A program made the position numbers and the translations under genes. Source: Sulfuricaulis sp049587675 (GTDB taxonomy: Bacteria; Pseudomonadota; Gammaproteobacteria; Acidiferrobacterales; Sulfurifustaceae). From it: a stretch of DNA of 47,461 bases. Within the stretch, counting starts at the first letter, position 1, and each line of letters opens with the position of its first letter. Below the pieces are notes generated by a model. It was not told where the DNA came from. It searched no databases and saw nothing but the letters and a program-made list of their open reading frames with translations. The stretch spans positions 1 through 47,461 of the forward strand of contig NZ_JBAVEJ010000220.1 of NCBI RefSeq assembly GCF_049587675.1, written 5' to 3'. This document shows positions 8,397 to 17,343 of this stretch, in pieces.

Positions 8397-10775
8397 ATGA
8401 AAATCAGTGAAAAATGGTTGCGTGAGTGGGTATCGCCAAAGCTCGATACGCGGGCGCTGGCGGACCGCCTGACAATGGCCGGACTGGAAGTCGGAGCGAT
8501 TGAGCCGGTGGCGCCGGTTCTGCATCGTGTCGTGGTCGGAGAGATTGTTTCCGTCGCGCCGCATCCGTCCGCCGACAAGCTCCGGCTTTGCCGGGTGAAC
8601 GTCGGCAAAGGCAAGAAACTCGATATCGTGTGCGGCGCGGCCAACGCGGCGCAAGGCATGAAGGCGCCCGTCGCGCTGGAAGGCGCCACGCTGCCGGGCG
8701 GGATGAAAATCAAACAAGCGGAAGTTCGCGGCGTTATGTCCGCAGGCATGCTCTGTTCCGCCGGTGAACTGGGACTGACGGATTCCGCCGATGGCCTGCT
8801 GTCCCTGGACAAGGACGCCAGACCGGGCACGTCGATCGCCGATTATCTGGGTCTTGATGACGTCACACTGGAGATCGATCTCACTCCCAATCGCGGCGAT
8901 TGTCTGAGCATCGCCGGCATCGCCAGAGAGCTCACGGCGTTGACGGGCGCGAAAATGAAATCGCCGGTCATCAAACCGGCCAGCGTCAAACTTCGCCGTA
9001 AAATTTCCGTCAAACTCGATGCACCACAGGACTGTCCGCGCTATGTCGGCCGCATCATAAGCGATATCAATCCATCGGTGGTCACGCCCATGTGGATGAA
9101 GGAAAAATTGCGCCGCGGCGGCATCCGCAGCATTCATCCCGTTGTCGATGTCACCAATTATGTCATGCTCGAGTTGGGGCAACCCATGCATGCCTTCGAT
9201 CTCGAGAAACTGCATGGCGCTATTCACGTGCGCCTCACCACGAAAAACGAATCGCTGGTCCTGCTCGATGGCAATACGATCAAAATCGAGCCAGGCAGTC
9301 TGCTGATCGCCGACGACCGGCAACCATTGGCGCTGGCCGGCATCATGGGCGGCTTTCACTCCGCGGTAACCAATTCCACCCGGCATTTGTTTCTCGAAAG
9401 CGCCTGGTTTCGACCGGAAACGATTTCAGTTCGCGCCCGTTCGCAGGGGCTGCAAACCGATTCGTCCCAGCGCTTTGAACGCGGCGTCGATCCGGACTTG
9501 CAACGGCGCGCCATGGAACGCGCGACCTCGCTCCTGCTTGGCATCGTTGGCGGCAAGCCAGGACCGGTCATTGAACAGACGGCAGGGCGGCACTTGCCAC
9601 GCGCCGTTTCAATTGCCTTGCGCGTTGATCGCGTTGAACGATTGCTGGGCATGAATGTGCCGGCCAGAATTATCGAGAGCATCCTGAAACGTCTTGGCAT
9701 GAAGCTGAAAAAGTCACGGTCGAACTGGATCGTCACGCCACCCTCATATCGTTTCGATATCGAGCGTGAAGCGGATCTGATCGAAGAGATCGCCCGCATC
9801 CATGGTTACGACAAACTCCCAACCCGGCATCCGCGTATTCCGATGTCCGCGCGGCCGGTAGCGGAATCTGGGGTATCCGAAACGCGTCTGCGTGCCGCGC
9901 TGATAGATCGTGACTACCAGGAAGTCATCACCTACAGCTTCGTTGATCCCAAGATTCAAAACCTGATCGACCCCGAGATCCCGCCGCTGGCACTGGCCAA
10001 CCCCATCAGCGCGGACATGGCGGTCATGCGCACTTCGCTATGGCCCGGCTTGCTCCAGACCATCCTGTATAACCAGAACCGCCAGCAGACGCGGGCGCGT
10101 CTGTTTGAGATCGGACGCAGCTTTCTGCCGCGGGACCAGGACGTTGTTCAGGAGCATATGCTGGGCGGTGCCGTCTATGGCGATGCGGTGGCAGAGCAAT
10201 GGGGCGCGGCCCGGCGCGCGGTCGATCTTTATGACGCCAAAGCCGATATTGAAGCCTTGTTTGCCTTGGCGGGCATAGGCAGAGAGGTACTATTCCGGCC
10301 TGGCAAGCACCCGGCCTTGCACCCCGGACAGACAGCGGAAATTCAATACCACGGACAACCGCTTGGCCTGCTGGGATTGCTGCACCCTGCGATTCAGGCC
10401 CATCTGGGATTTTCGCAGCCGGTGGTCCTGTATGAGTTTCGGCTATCCTCACTGGGTTGGGAAAGAATCCCTATTTTCAAGGAATTTTCAAGATTTCCCT
10501 CGATAAGACGGGATCTTGCTATCATGGTGAATGAGGCCATACCGGCCCAGTCGGTGCTGGAGTGCGTACAAAAAACCGCGGGAAGTTTGCTCGTAAACCT
10601 TGAGCTATTTGATGAGTATCGCGGGAAAGGCATTGATTCCGGAAGAAAAAGTTTGGCTCTGGGCTTGACCTTGCAGCACTCTTCGCGCACTCTTAATGAA
10701 ACGGATGTGGAGCAGGTGATGGCAGAGGTTATCACGACTCTGGGAGCCAAGCTGGGAGCGCTACCACGTCAATAA
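8397..10775 (+). CDS. pheT: Phenylalanyl-tRNA synthetase beta subunit
   Basis: The 792-residue beta subunit handles tRNA recognition and editing. Domains in order: EMAP/tRNA-binding fold (about 39-148), B3/B4 editing domain (about 210-375), B5 (about 400-475), catalytic-like core, and a C-terminal ferredoxin-fold anticodon-binding domain starting near F-S-R-F-P-S-I-R-R-D (about 700). Length matches family members. The ATG at 8397 starts with M-K-I-S-E-K-W-L, as is standard. It is followed 33 bp later by ihfA, as in E. coli. Confidence 0.98.
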   Translation: MKISEKWLREWVSPKLDTRALADRLTMAGLEVGAIEPVAPVLHRVVVGEIVSVAPHPSADKLRLCRVNVGKGKKLDIVCGAANAAQGMKAPVALEGATLPGGMKIKQAEVRGVMSAGMLCSAGELGLTDSADGLLSLDKDARPGTSIADYLGLDDVTLEIDLTPNRGDCLSIAGIARELTALTGAKMKSPVIKPASVKLRRKISVKLDAPQDCPRYVGRIISDINPSVVTPMWMKEKLRRGGIRSIHPVVDVTNYVMLELGQPMHAFDLEKLHGAIHVRLTTKNESLVLLDGNTIKIEPGSLLIADDRQPLALAGIMGGFHSAVTNSTRHLFLESAWFRPETISVRARSQGLQTDSSQRFERGVDPDLQRRAMERATSLLLGIVGGKPGPVIEQTAGRHLPRAVSIALRVDRVERLLGMNVPARIIESILKRLGMKLKKSRSNWIVTPPSYRFDIEREADLIEEIARIHGYDKLPTRHPRIPMSARPVAESGVSETRLRAALIDRDYQEVITYSFVDPKIQNLIDPEIPPLALANPISADMAVMRTSLWPGLLQTILYNQNRQQTRARLFEIGRSFLPRDQDVVQEHMLGGAVYGDAVAEQWGAARRAVDLYDAKADIEALFALAGIGREVLFRPGKHPALHPGQTAEIQYHGQPLGLLGLLHPAIQAHLGFSQPVVLYEFRLSSLGWERIPIFKEFSRFPSIRRDLAIMVNEAIPAQSVLECVQKTAGSLLVNLELFDEYRGKGIDSGRKSLALGLTLQHSSRTLNETDVEQVMAEVITTLGAKLGALPRQ

Positions 10776-10808
10776 GTCCTTGGGAACAAAGAAGAAGGGT
10801 ATAGGTAT

Positions 10809-11141
10809 ATGGCTTTGACCAAAGCAGATCTTGCGGAAAACCTGTTCAACGAGCTGGGTCTGAACAAGCGGGAGGCAAAGGAATTTGTCGAGTTTTTCTT
10901 TGAAAAGATTCGCACCGCCTTGGCCGAAGGGGAGCAGGTAAAGCTCTCCGGTTTCGGCAATTTTTCGTTGCGTCAGAAAAACCCCCGTCCGGGACGTAAC
11001 CCCAAAACCGGCGAGGAGATTCCCATCACCGCCCGGCGGGTTGTCACCTTCCGCGCCAGCCACAAGCTCAAGGAACGAGTCGAGCAGAATGCTCAGGCCA
11101 ATCGCGAAAAGTTTAAAGCGCAGGCTGAACTAAATGCTTGA
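10809..11141 (+). CDS. ihfA: Integration host factor alpha subunit
   Basis: A 110-residue HU/IHF-family DNA-bending protein. It starts A-L-T-K-A-D-L-A-E, has the K-L-S-G-F-G-N-F core, and a beta-arm carrying the intercalating proline in R-P-G-R-N-P-K-T-G, followed by I-T-A-R-R-V-V-T-F. The pheT-ihfA linkage identifies the alpha subunit rather than beta or HU. IHF commonly assists sigma-54 promoters, which is relevant to the promoter at 19941. Its stop overlaps the next gene's start by 8 nt. Confidence 0.96.
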   Translation: MALTKADLAENLFNELGLNKREAKEFVEFFFEKIRTALAEGEQVKLSGFGNFSLRQKNPRPGRNPKTGEEIPITARRVVTFRASHKLKERVEQNAQANREKFKAQAELNA

Positions 11142-11493
11142 CCCCGGCGAAAATCACGAACTTCCCACGATACCCGGAAAACGCTACTTCACCATCGGTG
11201 AAGTGAGTGAGTTGTGCGCGGTCAAGCCGCACGTGCTGCGGTATTGGGAGCAGGAGTTTCCTCAGCTCAAGCCAGTCAAGCGCCGCGGCAACCGGCGCTA
11301 CTATCAGCGTCACGACGTGATTCTCATCCGTCAGATTCGCAGCCTTCTGTACGTGGAAGGATTCACCATCAGCGGTGCACGCAACAAGCTTGATCTGGAC
11401 AACCCCGAACCCTTGGACGCCAATCGTCAGCAGGCCGTCAAGACGCTCATCAGCGAGCTCGAAGGCGTCCTGGACATCCTTAAAAAGCTCTAA
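11134..11493 (+). CDS. MerR-family transcriptional regulator
   Basis: A 119-residue protein with an N-terminal MerR winged helix: Y-F-T-I-G-E-V-S-E-L, then R-Y-W-E-Q-E-F near 38-44, and R-R-Y-Y-Q wing residues. A short coiled-coil dimerisation tail follows. It lacks the Cys-rich effector region of metal-sensing MerR proteins, so no ligand can be proposed. The same small regulator commonly follows ihfA in gammaproteobacteria. Translation is probably coupled to ihfA through the 8-nt overlap. Confidence 0.93.
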   Translation: MLDPGENHELPTIPGKRYFTIGEVSELCAVKPHVLRYWEQEFPQLKPVKRRGNRRYYQRHDVILIRQIRSLLYVEGFTISGARNKLDLDNPEPLDANRQQAVKTLISELEGVLDILKKL

Positions 11494-11500
11494 ATTAGCC

Positions 11501-11528
11501 TTGCCTCACGTTTATTCTCCGGTATGAT
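11501..11528 (+). promoter_or_regulatory. Probable sigma-70 promoter of tRNA-Pro
   Basis: TTGCCT (11501-11506), a 16-bp spacer and TATGAT (11523-11528) lie about 55 bp before the tRNA. The match to consensus is good, and the placement between the merR stop and the tRNA suits an independent stable-RNA promoter. Confidence 0.6.
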
Positions 11529-11583
11529 GGCGGCCGCATATCTGCGGTACATCATGCGGGACCCTTCCACGCAAACATACAAA

Positions 11584-11795
<212 letters not shown>

Positions 11796-11884
11796 ATCTG
11801 GTTATTCGCGCGCTCCATTCCTGGCACCTGGTTTTGTGTCGCCTGCGGCGACGCATACTTGTGGGTGGCTGACCCACGAGTCTC

Positions 11885-12200
11885 CCGTCATTCCCGCGAA
11901 AGCGGGAATCCAGGCTTTGAATGGTATCGCGCGCGTTGCGCGCGATTCTCAAAAGCTATGTGCGGGTGGCTCCGCCCCTGCACCCTGGGTTACTTTCTTT
12001 GCTCGTGCAAAGAAAGTAACCAAAGAAAGCACGCCCCCGGATGGCGCGACCGTCTCCCTGTGCTTCTCGCCGGAATCGGCGCTCGCCTCAACTCGCCGGG
12101 TGCGAAATACGCGCCACGGGCTCGAACACGAGGCTCGCTTTTCCCGATTCCGGCTGCGATGCTCGGGCGCGCCATACGGGGTGGAAAAGAAGCCCGTGAT
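11885..12200. repeat. Repeat-rich intergenic stretch with two dispersed-repeat hairpins
   Basis: No gene was found between tRNA-Pro and surE. About 11885-11913 carries the common proteobacterial CGTCATTCCCGCGAAAGCGGGAATCC repeat unit (hairpin ATTCCCGC-GAAA-GCGGGAAT). At 11988-12021 lies a perfect 14-bp stem, GGTTACTTTCTTTG paired with CAAAGAAAGTAACC, with a 6-nt loop. The sequence following it to about 12180 resembles a repeat I recall from many proteobacterial genomes. Frames reading through this stretch look like artefacts of the repeat. Confidence 0.6.
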
Positions 12201-12210
12201 ATAAATCGCC

Positions 12211-12957
12211 ATGCGAATACTCCTCAGCAACGATGACGGCTACCTCGCTCCCGGGCTCGCCTGTCTCGCCCGCTCGCTAGCGCCACAGGCGCACATCGAC
12301 GTGGTGGCTCCAGAGCGCGATCGCAGCGGCGCCAGCAACTCGCTCACGCTGACCCAGCCCCTGCGTGTCCAGAAAGGCGAAAACGGTTTCTACTACGTGG
12401 ACGGCACGCCGACCGATTGCGTGCATCTGGCCATTACCGGTCTGCTCGAGAAGGAACCCGATATCGTCATTGCCGGCATCAACCGTGGCGCCAATCTCGG
12501 CGATGACGTGATTTATTCCGGCACCGTCGCGGCGGCGATGGAAGGACGCTTCCTGGGTCTGCCGGCCATTGCCGTATCGCTGGTGGGTAAAACCGGAACG
12601 AATTTTCAAACAGCGGCAGAGGTTGTGCTGCGTCTGCTGGATAAACTCAAGCGCGATCCCTTGCCCGCGGATACCATATTGAATGTCAATGTACCGGATG
12701 TACCATTCGAGCAACTCACCGGTTACGAGGCCACGCGTCTCGGACACCGCCACAAGGCCGAGCCCGTGATCCGCGCCGCCGATCCCCATGGCAATCCGGT
12801 TTACTGGGTCGGTGCTCCCGGACCGGAGGCGGACGCGGGACAGGGAACGGATTTTTACGCCGTACGACACCATGCCGTATCCATCACCCCTTTGCATGTC
12901 GATCTGACCCGTTATACTGCGCTGGAGCAGGTCTCTGTCTGGCTCAAGAAAATATAG
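12211..12957 (+). CDS. surE: 5'/3'-nucleotidase SurE
   Basis: A metal-dependent nucleoside monophosphate phosphatase linked to stationary-phase survival. The 248 residues start M-R-I-L-L-S-N-D-D-G, with the metal-binding Asp pair at 8-9. A-P-E-R-D-R-S-G-A-S-N-S follows near 35-46, then the substrate loop with Y-S-G-T-V-A-A-A-M-E near 108-117. It is first gene of surE-pcm-nlpD-rpoS, the stress-survival order of gammaproteobacteria. The ATG at 12211 follows directly after the dispersed repeat, so part of its control region may be repeat-derived. Confidence 0.97.
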   Translation: MRILLSNDDGYLAPGLACLARSLAPQAHIDVVAPERDRSGASNSLTLTQPLRVQKGENGFYYVDGTPTDCVHLAITGLLEKEPDIVIAGINRGANLGDDVIYSGTVAAAMEGRFLGLPAIAVSLVGKTGTNFQTAAEVVLRLLDKLKRDPLPADTILNVNVPDVPFEQLTGYEATRLGHRHKAEPVIRAADPHGNPVYWVGAPGPEADAGQGTDFYAVRHHAVSITPLHVDLTRYTALEQVSVWLKKI

Positions 12958-12983
12958 GAAACTTCTGTGCTGAACGATTTCCG

Positions 12984-13643
12984 GTGAGCATGAACGTCCA
13001 CGGCATCGGCATGACCTCGCAGCGAACCCGTGACCGGCTTATCCAGCGGTTGCGCGAAGAGGGGATCAGCAACGAACGGGTTCTCGAGGCGATGCGCAAC
13101 GTGCCGCGTCATCTCTTCGTGGATGAAGCGCTCGCCACCCGCGCTTACGAAGACACAGCCCTGCCTATCGGCCAGGGGCAGACTATCTCACAGCCCTATA
13201 TCGTGGCGCTCATGACCCAGACTCTGTTGGCCGGCGGGCGCCTGAAAAAGGTCCTCGAGGTCGGTACCGGATCCGGCTATCAGACGGCAGTGCTCGCCCA
13301 GCTGGTGGACGAAATCTATTCTGTGGAACGGATCGAGCCGCTGATGAAACTGGCGCGCAAGCGGCTGCGCGAACTCGGCTGTCGCAACGTCAACATCAAG
13401 CTCTCCGATGGCAGCTGGGGATGGAAGGAGCACGCCCCCTACGACGGTATTATCGTCACCGCTGCGCCCGCGGAAGTTCCGCCGGCCCTGCTCGAGCAAC
13501 TCGCGCCCGGTGGCCGGCTTATCATCCCTGTCGGCGGGCCGGCCATGCAGGAATTGTTGCTGGTTCAAAACACGGACAAAGGGCTTTCCCAGGAACGCCT
13601 CGAACTCGTCAATTTCGTTCCGCTCGTGAGAGATTCCACCTGA
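12984..13643 (+). CDS. pcm: Protein-L-isoaspartate O-methyltransferase
   Basis: Methylates L-isoaspartyl residues in damaged proteins using S-adenosylmethionine, starting their repair. The 219 residues include the family signature around P-I-G-Q-G-Q-T-I-S-Q-P-Y (about 62-73) and the SAM-binding loop E-V-G-T-G-S-G-Y-Q-T near 92-101. GTG at 12984 is the longest start; ATG at 12990 is two codons in and equally plausible. It follows surE by 26 bp. Confidence 0.96.
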   Translation: MSMNVHGIGMTSQRTRDRLIQRLREEGISNERVLEAMRNVPRHLFVDEALATRAYEDTALPIGQGQTISQPYIVALMTQTLLAGGRLKKVLEVGTGSGYQTAVLAQLVDEIYSVERIEPLMKLARKRLRELGCRNVNIKLSDGSWGWKEHAPYDGIIVTAAPAEVPPALLEQLAPGGRLIIPVGGPAMQELLLVQNTDKGLSQERLELVNFVPLVRDST

Positions 13644-13675
13644 GAACAGCGCATGCGCCGTTCAACAACCATCGA

Positions 13676-14455
13676 ATGGCCCTCTTTAGATGGGGAATGG
13701 CTTTCATGCTGGTGCTGCTTTCTTCCTGCGCCTTTCCCCTGGCGCCCGTCAGCGAGCAGGGTACCGCGCTGCGACACCCGGAAGCCGGATACCGCGAGGT
13801 GCAGGTGGGCGATACGCTTTACAGCATTGCCTGGGAATCCGGGCGCGATTACCGCGACCTGGCAAGATGGAACCGCATCGCCCCTCCGTATGTAATCAAG
13901 CCTGGACAGAAACTGCGCCTGTTACCGCCGGCGGGTGCGGATCAGGCGATCCGTCCGGAGTTGAAACCATTGCCGCCGACGTTGAATCAGCGTGCGACTA
14001 CCGAAAAAGCACCGGAAAAGAAAAAAGCCGCGGTGGAAAAACCGCAAACGTCTGCCAAGCAAGATGTACCCGCCGGCGCGGCCAAACAGCTCGACTGGAT
14101 ATGGCCGGCGGAAGGAGCGTTGTTGGAGCGATATTCCGCCAACGGTCCGAACAAAGGTATTGACATCGCCGGCCGTAAAGGCCAACCGATCTTCGCGGCG
14201 GCGGCGGGACAAGTCGTGTATCAGGGCGGTGGACTTCGCGGCTACGGACAGCTTATCATCATCAAACACAACGCCGATTTTCTGAGCGCATATGCCCACT
14301 GCGACAGGATTTACGTCAAGGAAGGGAATGTGATAAAACGGGGCCAGAAAATCGCCGACATGGGCAGCACTGGCGCCGATAGGGCCAAGCTGCATTTCGA
14401 AGTTCGATACCGCGGTGCTCCGGTGGACCCGCAGGACTATCTTCCCAGAAAGTAA
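13676..14455 (+). CDS. nlpD: Lipoprotein NlpD (LysM and degenerate M23 domains)
   Basis: NlpD activates the cell-division amidase AmiC at the septum. From ATG 13676 the 259-residue product has a lipoprotein signal with lipobox L-S-S-C (Cys near 18), a LysM domain (about 41-85), a charged Lys/Pro/Glu linker, and a C-terminal LytM/M23 domain. The usual zinc-ligand His is replaced in N-K-G-I-D-I-A-G, and A-Y-A-H-C is present, matching the non-catalytic NlpD type. A longer in-frame opening from 13421 lies inside pcm and lacks a lipobox start, so it is rejected. The gene ends 2 bp before rpoS. Confidence 0.93.
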   Translation: MALFRWGMAFMLVLLSSCAFPLAPVSEQGTALRHPEAGYREVQVGDTLYSIAWESGRDYRDLARWNRIAPPYVIKPGQKLRLLPPAGADQAIRPELKPLPPTLNQRATTEKAPEKKKAAVEKPQTSAKQDVPAGAAKQLDWIWPAEGALLERYSANGPNKGIDIAGRKGQPIFAAAAGQVVYQGGGLRGYGQLIIIKHNADFLSAYAHCDRIYVKEGNVIKRGQKIADMGSTGADRAKLHFEVRYRGAPVDPQDYLPRK

Positions 14456-14457
14456 TT

Positions 14458-15519
14458 ATGCCACCACGCAAACCGTCCCGCGCCCCCGTCAAAAAGGGCA
14501 TAATCAAAGCCAAAGTCAAATCGCCTGACGAGATCAAGGTATCGCCCGAAGCCGAAGAGATCGACGACGAGACCATCGCTCCGGCCGAGGAAGCCGAAGA
14601 AGAGGTTTCCGAGGAAACGGCCCCCAAGGCGGCGGCTGAAAACGAAGAGGCCGAGACCAGCGGACGCGAATCGGGCGACGTGTACTATTCGCACGCAGAC
14701 GCTACTCGTATCTATCTCAAGGAGATCGGTTTTTCGCCGCTCCTGTCCGCCGAGGAGGAGGTCTTTTTTGCGCGCAAGGCGCAGAAAGGCGACGGCAAGG
14801 CGCGCAAGCGCATGATCGAAAGCAACCTGCGCCTTGTGGTCAAAATCGCCCGACGTTACATGAACCGCGGCCTTTCGCTGCTTGATCTCATCGAGGAAGG
14901 CAACCTAGGCCTGATTCGCGCGGTGGAAAAGTTCGACCCCGAGCGTGGCTTCCGTTTCTCCACCTATGCGACGTGGTGGATACGGCAAACCATCGAGCGC
15001 GGCATCATGAACCAGACGCGCACCATTCGTCTGCCGGTGCATGTTCTCAAGGAGATCAATATCTATCAACGCGCGGCGCGTTATCTCGCGCAGAAACTGG
15101 ATCACGAGCCGTCGCCGGAAGAGGTCGCCAATCTGCTCGACAAGCCGGTCGAAGACGTCAAAGGCATGCTGGGTCTCAATGAGCGTGTCGCTTCGGTCGA
15201 CGCCCCGCTGGATGACGATCCCGACCGCTCGCTACTGGATGCCATCGCCGACGAGCGCACGCCCGATCCGGAGAAGGTTTTGCAGAGTGACGACCTGCAA
15301 CAGCTGATTCAGCAGTGGCTGGATGAACTCAACGACAAGCAGCGTGAGGTGGTCGAGCGCCGTTTCGGGCTGAACCACCGCGAGATCTCTACGCTGGAGG
15401 AGGTCGGCGCCGACATTGGCGTAACACGCGAACGGGTACGCCAGATCCAGGTAGAGGCGCTGAAACGACTGCGTGTGATCCTGGAAAAAGCCGGTTACTC
15501 AGTCGATTCCCTGTTTTAG
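14458..15519 (+). CDS. rpoS: RNA polymerase sigma factor RpoS (sigma-38)
   Basis: Stationary-phase and general stress sigma factor. The 353-residue protein has region 1.2 (D-A-T-R-I-Y-L-K-E-I-G near 79-89), region 2 (N-L-R-L-V-V-K-I-A and W-W-I-R-Q-T-I-E-R), region 3, and region 4 with the C-terminal helix-turn-helix (V-T-R-E-R-V-R-Q-I-Q). Lack of the long sigma-70 region 1.1 and its place after nlpD identify RpoS. The first 75 residues form a basic then very acidic extension, longer than in E. coli RpoS. As in E. coli, promoters may lie within nlpD; none was assigned. Confidence 0.96.
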   Translation: MPPRKPSRAPVKKGIIKAKVKSPDEIKVSPEAEEIDDETIAPAEEAEEEVSEETAPKAAAENEEAETSGRESGDVYYSHADATRIYLKEIGFSPLLSAEEEVFFARKAQKGDGKARKRMIESNLRLVVKIARRYMNRGLSLLDLIEEGNLGLIRAVEKFDPERGFRFSTYATWWIRQTIERGIMNQTRTIRLPVHVLKEINIYQRAARYLAQKLDHEPSPEEVANLLDKPVEDVKGMLGLNERVASVDAPLDDDPDRSLLDAIADERTPDPEKVLQSDDLQQLIQQWLDELNDKQREVVERRFGLNHREISTLEEVGADIGVTRERVRQIQVEALKRLRVILEKAGYSVDSLF

Positions 15520-15894
15520 TTCCTCGATCATGAGCAGGGCGGCGGCCACACGCCGGCCGTCGCTCATCAGAAAATTGTAGGTGCGGCACGCGGCGCCGGT
15601 GTCCATCACTTCAATCCCGATTCCCGCCTCCACCAGCGACCGGGTAAGACTCGGCGCGGGAAACCGCAGCTGCGCACCTGTGCCCAGAATCACCACCTCG
15701 GGTCGCAAGGGGACAATCATTTCAAAGTGCCCCGCCAACAAGTCGGCAAAGCTGACCGGCGGCCACTCCGTGACGACCTGACGAGGTGTGACGATCAGGC
15801 TGGTGGTATAGAATTCCTCGTTGATGGTGATGCGGCCGAGTGCATAGGCACGGATCAGGTTCTGCCCCAGACCGGACTCAAGATGAATTTTCAT
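15499..15894 (-). CDS. Mth938-like (DUF498) domain protein
   Basis: A 131-residue protein covering a whole Mth938/NDUFAF3-type domain, with the core V-V-I-L-G-T-G-A-Q-L-R-F-P and the later G-I-G-I-E-V-M-D-T-G-A-A-C-R-T-Y-N pattern. Bacterial members are mostly uncharacterised; human NDUFAF3 assists complex I assembly. The gene converges on rpoS and the two coding ends overlap by 21 bp, leaving no room for a separate terminator. Function is not assigned beyond the family. Confidence 0.85.
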   Translation of the reverse strand: MKIHLESGLGQNLIRAYALGRITINEEFYTTSLIVTPRQVVTEWPPVSFADLLAGHFEMIVPLRPEVVILGTGAQLRFPAPSLTRSLVEAGIGIEVMDTGAACRTYNFLMSDGRRVAAALLMIEELKQGID

Positions 15895-15937
15895 GGCTGC
15901 TGGCGGTTCACATGTTCCATCGCTGTAGCGAAAGCCC

Positions 15938-15943
15938 TATAAT
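15938..15943 (+). promoter_or_regulatory. Possible -10 element upstream of alaC
   Basis: A perfect TATAAT lies 57 bp before the alaC ATG in the gap shared with the divergent Mth938-like gene. No good -35 is found at normal spacing; the nearest consensus-like hexamer TTCACA (15907-15912) is too far away. Confidence 0.4.
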
Positions 15944-16000
15944 GCATGCGTATTCAATATCTTGGCGCCAAGCCTTTACTATACCAGCCCGGCTAAAAGC

Positions 16001-17218
16001 ATGTCACAAAACGACGACTTTCCGCGCATAAAGCGACTGCCGCCCTACGTCTTCAACATCGTCAACGAGCTCAAGGCACAGGCGCGCCGTCGTGGCGATG
16101 ACATCATCGACTTCGGCATGGGTAACCCCGACGGCGCCACACCCAGGCATATCGTGGACAAAATGATCGAGGCCGCGCAACGAGAAGACACGCACCGCTA
16201 TTCGGTCTCGCGCGGTATTCCGCGCCTGCGTCGCGCGATATGCCAATGGTACAAACGCCGCTACGACGTGGATCTCGACATGGACAGCGAGGCCATCGTC
16301 ACCATCGGTTCGAAAGAAGGCCTGTCGCATCTGGCGTTGGCGACCGTCGACAAGGGTGATTCGGTATTGGTTCCCAATCCCAGTTATCCGATTCATGCCT
16401 ACGGTTTCGTCATTGCCGGCGCCGATATTCGCCATGTGCCGCTCGTACCGGGCGGTGATTTTTTTGCGGAACTCGAGAAAGCCATCAAGACGGCCTGGCC
16501 CAAACCCAAGATGCTGGTACTTAATTTCCCGGCCAACCCGACAACGCAGTGCGTCGACCTTGGTTTCTTCGAGAAGGTGATCGCGGTAGCCAGAGAACAC
16601 GGCATCTGGGTGGTGCACGACCTGGCATATGCCGATATTGTCTTTGACGGTTACAAGGCGCCATCCATTTTGCAGGTGCCGGGAGCCAAGGACATTGCGG
16701 TGGAGTTTTTCACGTTATCGAAAAGTTACAACATGCCCGGCTGGCGCATCGGATTCATGTGCGGTAACACCAAGCTCGTGGCGGCATTGTCGCGCATCAA
16801 GTCGTACTTCGATTACGGCATGTTCACGCCGATCCAGGTGGCGGCCATTCTCGCTCTCGAAGGGCCGCAAGACTGTGTGGAGGAGATCCGGCTGACCTAC
16901 GAGAAACGGCGCGACGTGCTGTGCAACAGTTTGTTCGCCGCCGGCTGGCTGGTCGAAAAGCCAAAGGCCACGATGTTCGTCTGGGCGCACATCCCCGAGC
17001 CATACCGCGCGATGGGTTCGCTCGACTTTTCTAAGAAATTGCTCACCGATGCCAAGGTGGCAGTTTCGCCCGGCATCGGTTTTGGCGAGTTCGGTGATGA
17101 GCATGTGCGTTTCTCGCTTATCGAGAATGAGCACCGTACGCGTCAGGCGGTCCGGTCTATCCGCGAGATGTTTCGCAAGGATCAGGTGCTGGTTAATGTG
17201 CGCCAAGCGAACAACTAA
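16001..17218 (+). CDS. alaC: Alanine transaminase AlaC
   Basis: A fold-type I aminotransferase making alanine from pyruvate and glutamate. The 405 residues carry D-F-G-M-G-N-P-D-G near 37-45, N-F-P-A-N-P-T near 175-181, the PLP lysine K241 in L-S-K-S-Y-N-M-P-G-W-R-I-G-F, and a C-terminal R-F-S-L-I-E-N motif, all typical of the AlaC/YfdZ branch. The in-frame ATG at 15962 adds 13 residues foreign to the family, so 16001 is chosen. The alaC-hom-thrC order is common in beta- and gammaproteobacteria. Confidence 0.92.
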   Translation: MSQNDDFPRIKRLPPYVFNIVNELKAQARRRGDDIIDFGMGNPDGATPRHIVDKMIEAAQREDTHRYSVSRGIPRLRRAICQWYKRRYDVDLDMDSEAIVTIGSKEGLSHLALATVDKGDSVLVPNPSYPIHAYGFVIAGADIRHVPLVPGGDFFAELEKAIKTAWPKPKMLVLNFPANPTTQCVDLGFFEKVIAVAREHGIWVVHDLAYADIVFDGYKAPSILQVPGAKDIAVEFFTLSKSYNMPGWRIGFMCGNTKLVAALSRIKSYFDYGMFTPIQVAAILALEGPQDCVEEIRLTYEKRRDVLCNSLFAAGWLVEKPKATMFVWAHIPEPYRAMGSLDFSKKLLTDAKVAVSPGIGFGEFGDEHVRFSLIENEHRTRQAVRSIREMFRKDQVLVNVRQANN

Positions 17219-17229
17219 ATATCGCTTTT

Positions 17230-17322
17230 AACTACAAATGAACACAGATAAACACAGATTAGAAGAACGTTATTTCCATTTTTTGATTTTTTATCTGTGT
17301 CCATCAGTGTTTATCCATAGTT
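17230..17322. repeat. Imperfect inverted repeat between alaC and hom
   Basis: Arms at 17230-17259 and 17293-17322 are inverted copies matching at 23 of 30 positions, built on AACACAGAT / ATCTGTGT units. This is a widespread AT-rich intergenic repeat type in environmental bacteria. It fills the alaC-hom gap almost completely, so hom may be read from alaC or from a promoter in the repeat; neither can be shown. Confidence 0.6.
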
Positions 17323-17343
17323 TCCTTAATTCATAAATCAAAC

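Noticed and set aside
13421..13675. In-frame N-terminal extension of nlpD
   Set aside because: It lies inside pcm; the lipoprotein signal with L-S-S-C begins at ATG 13676.
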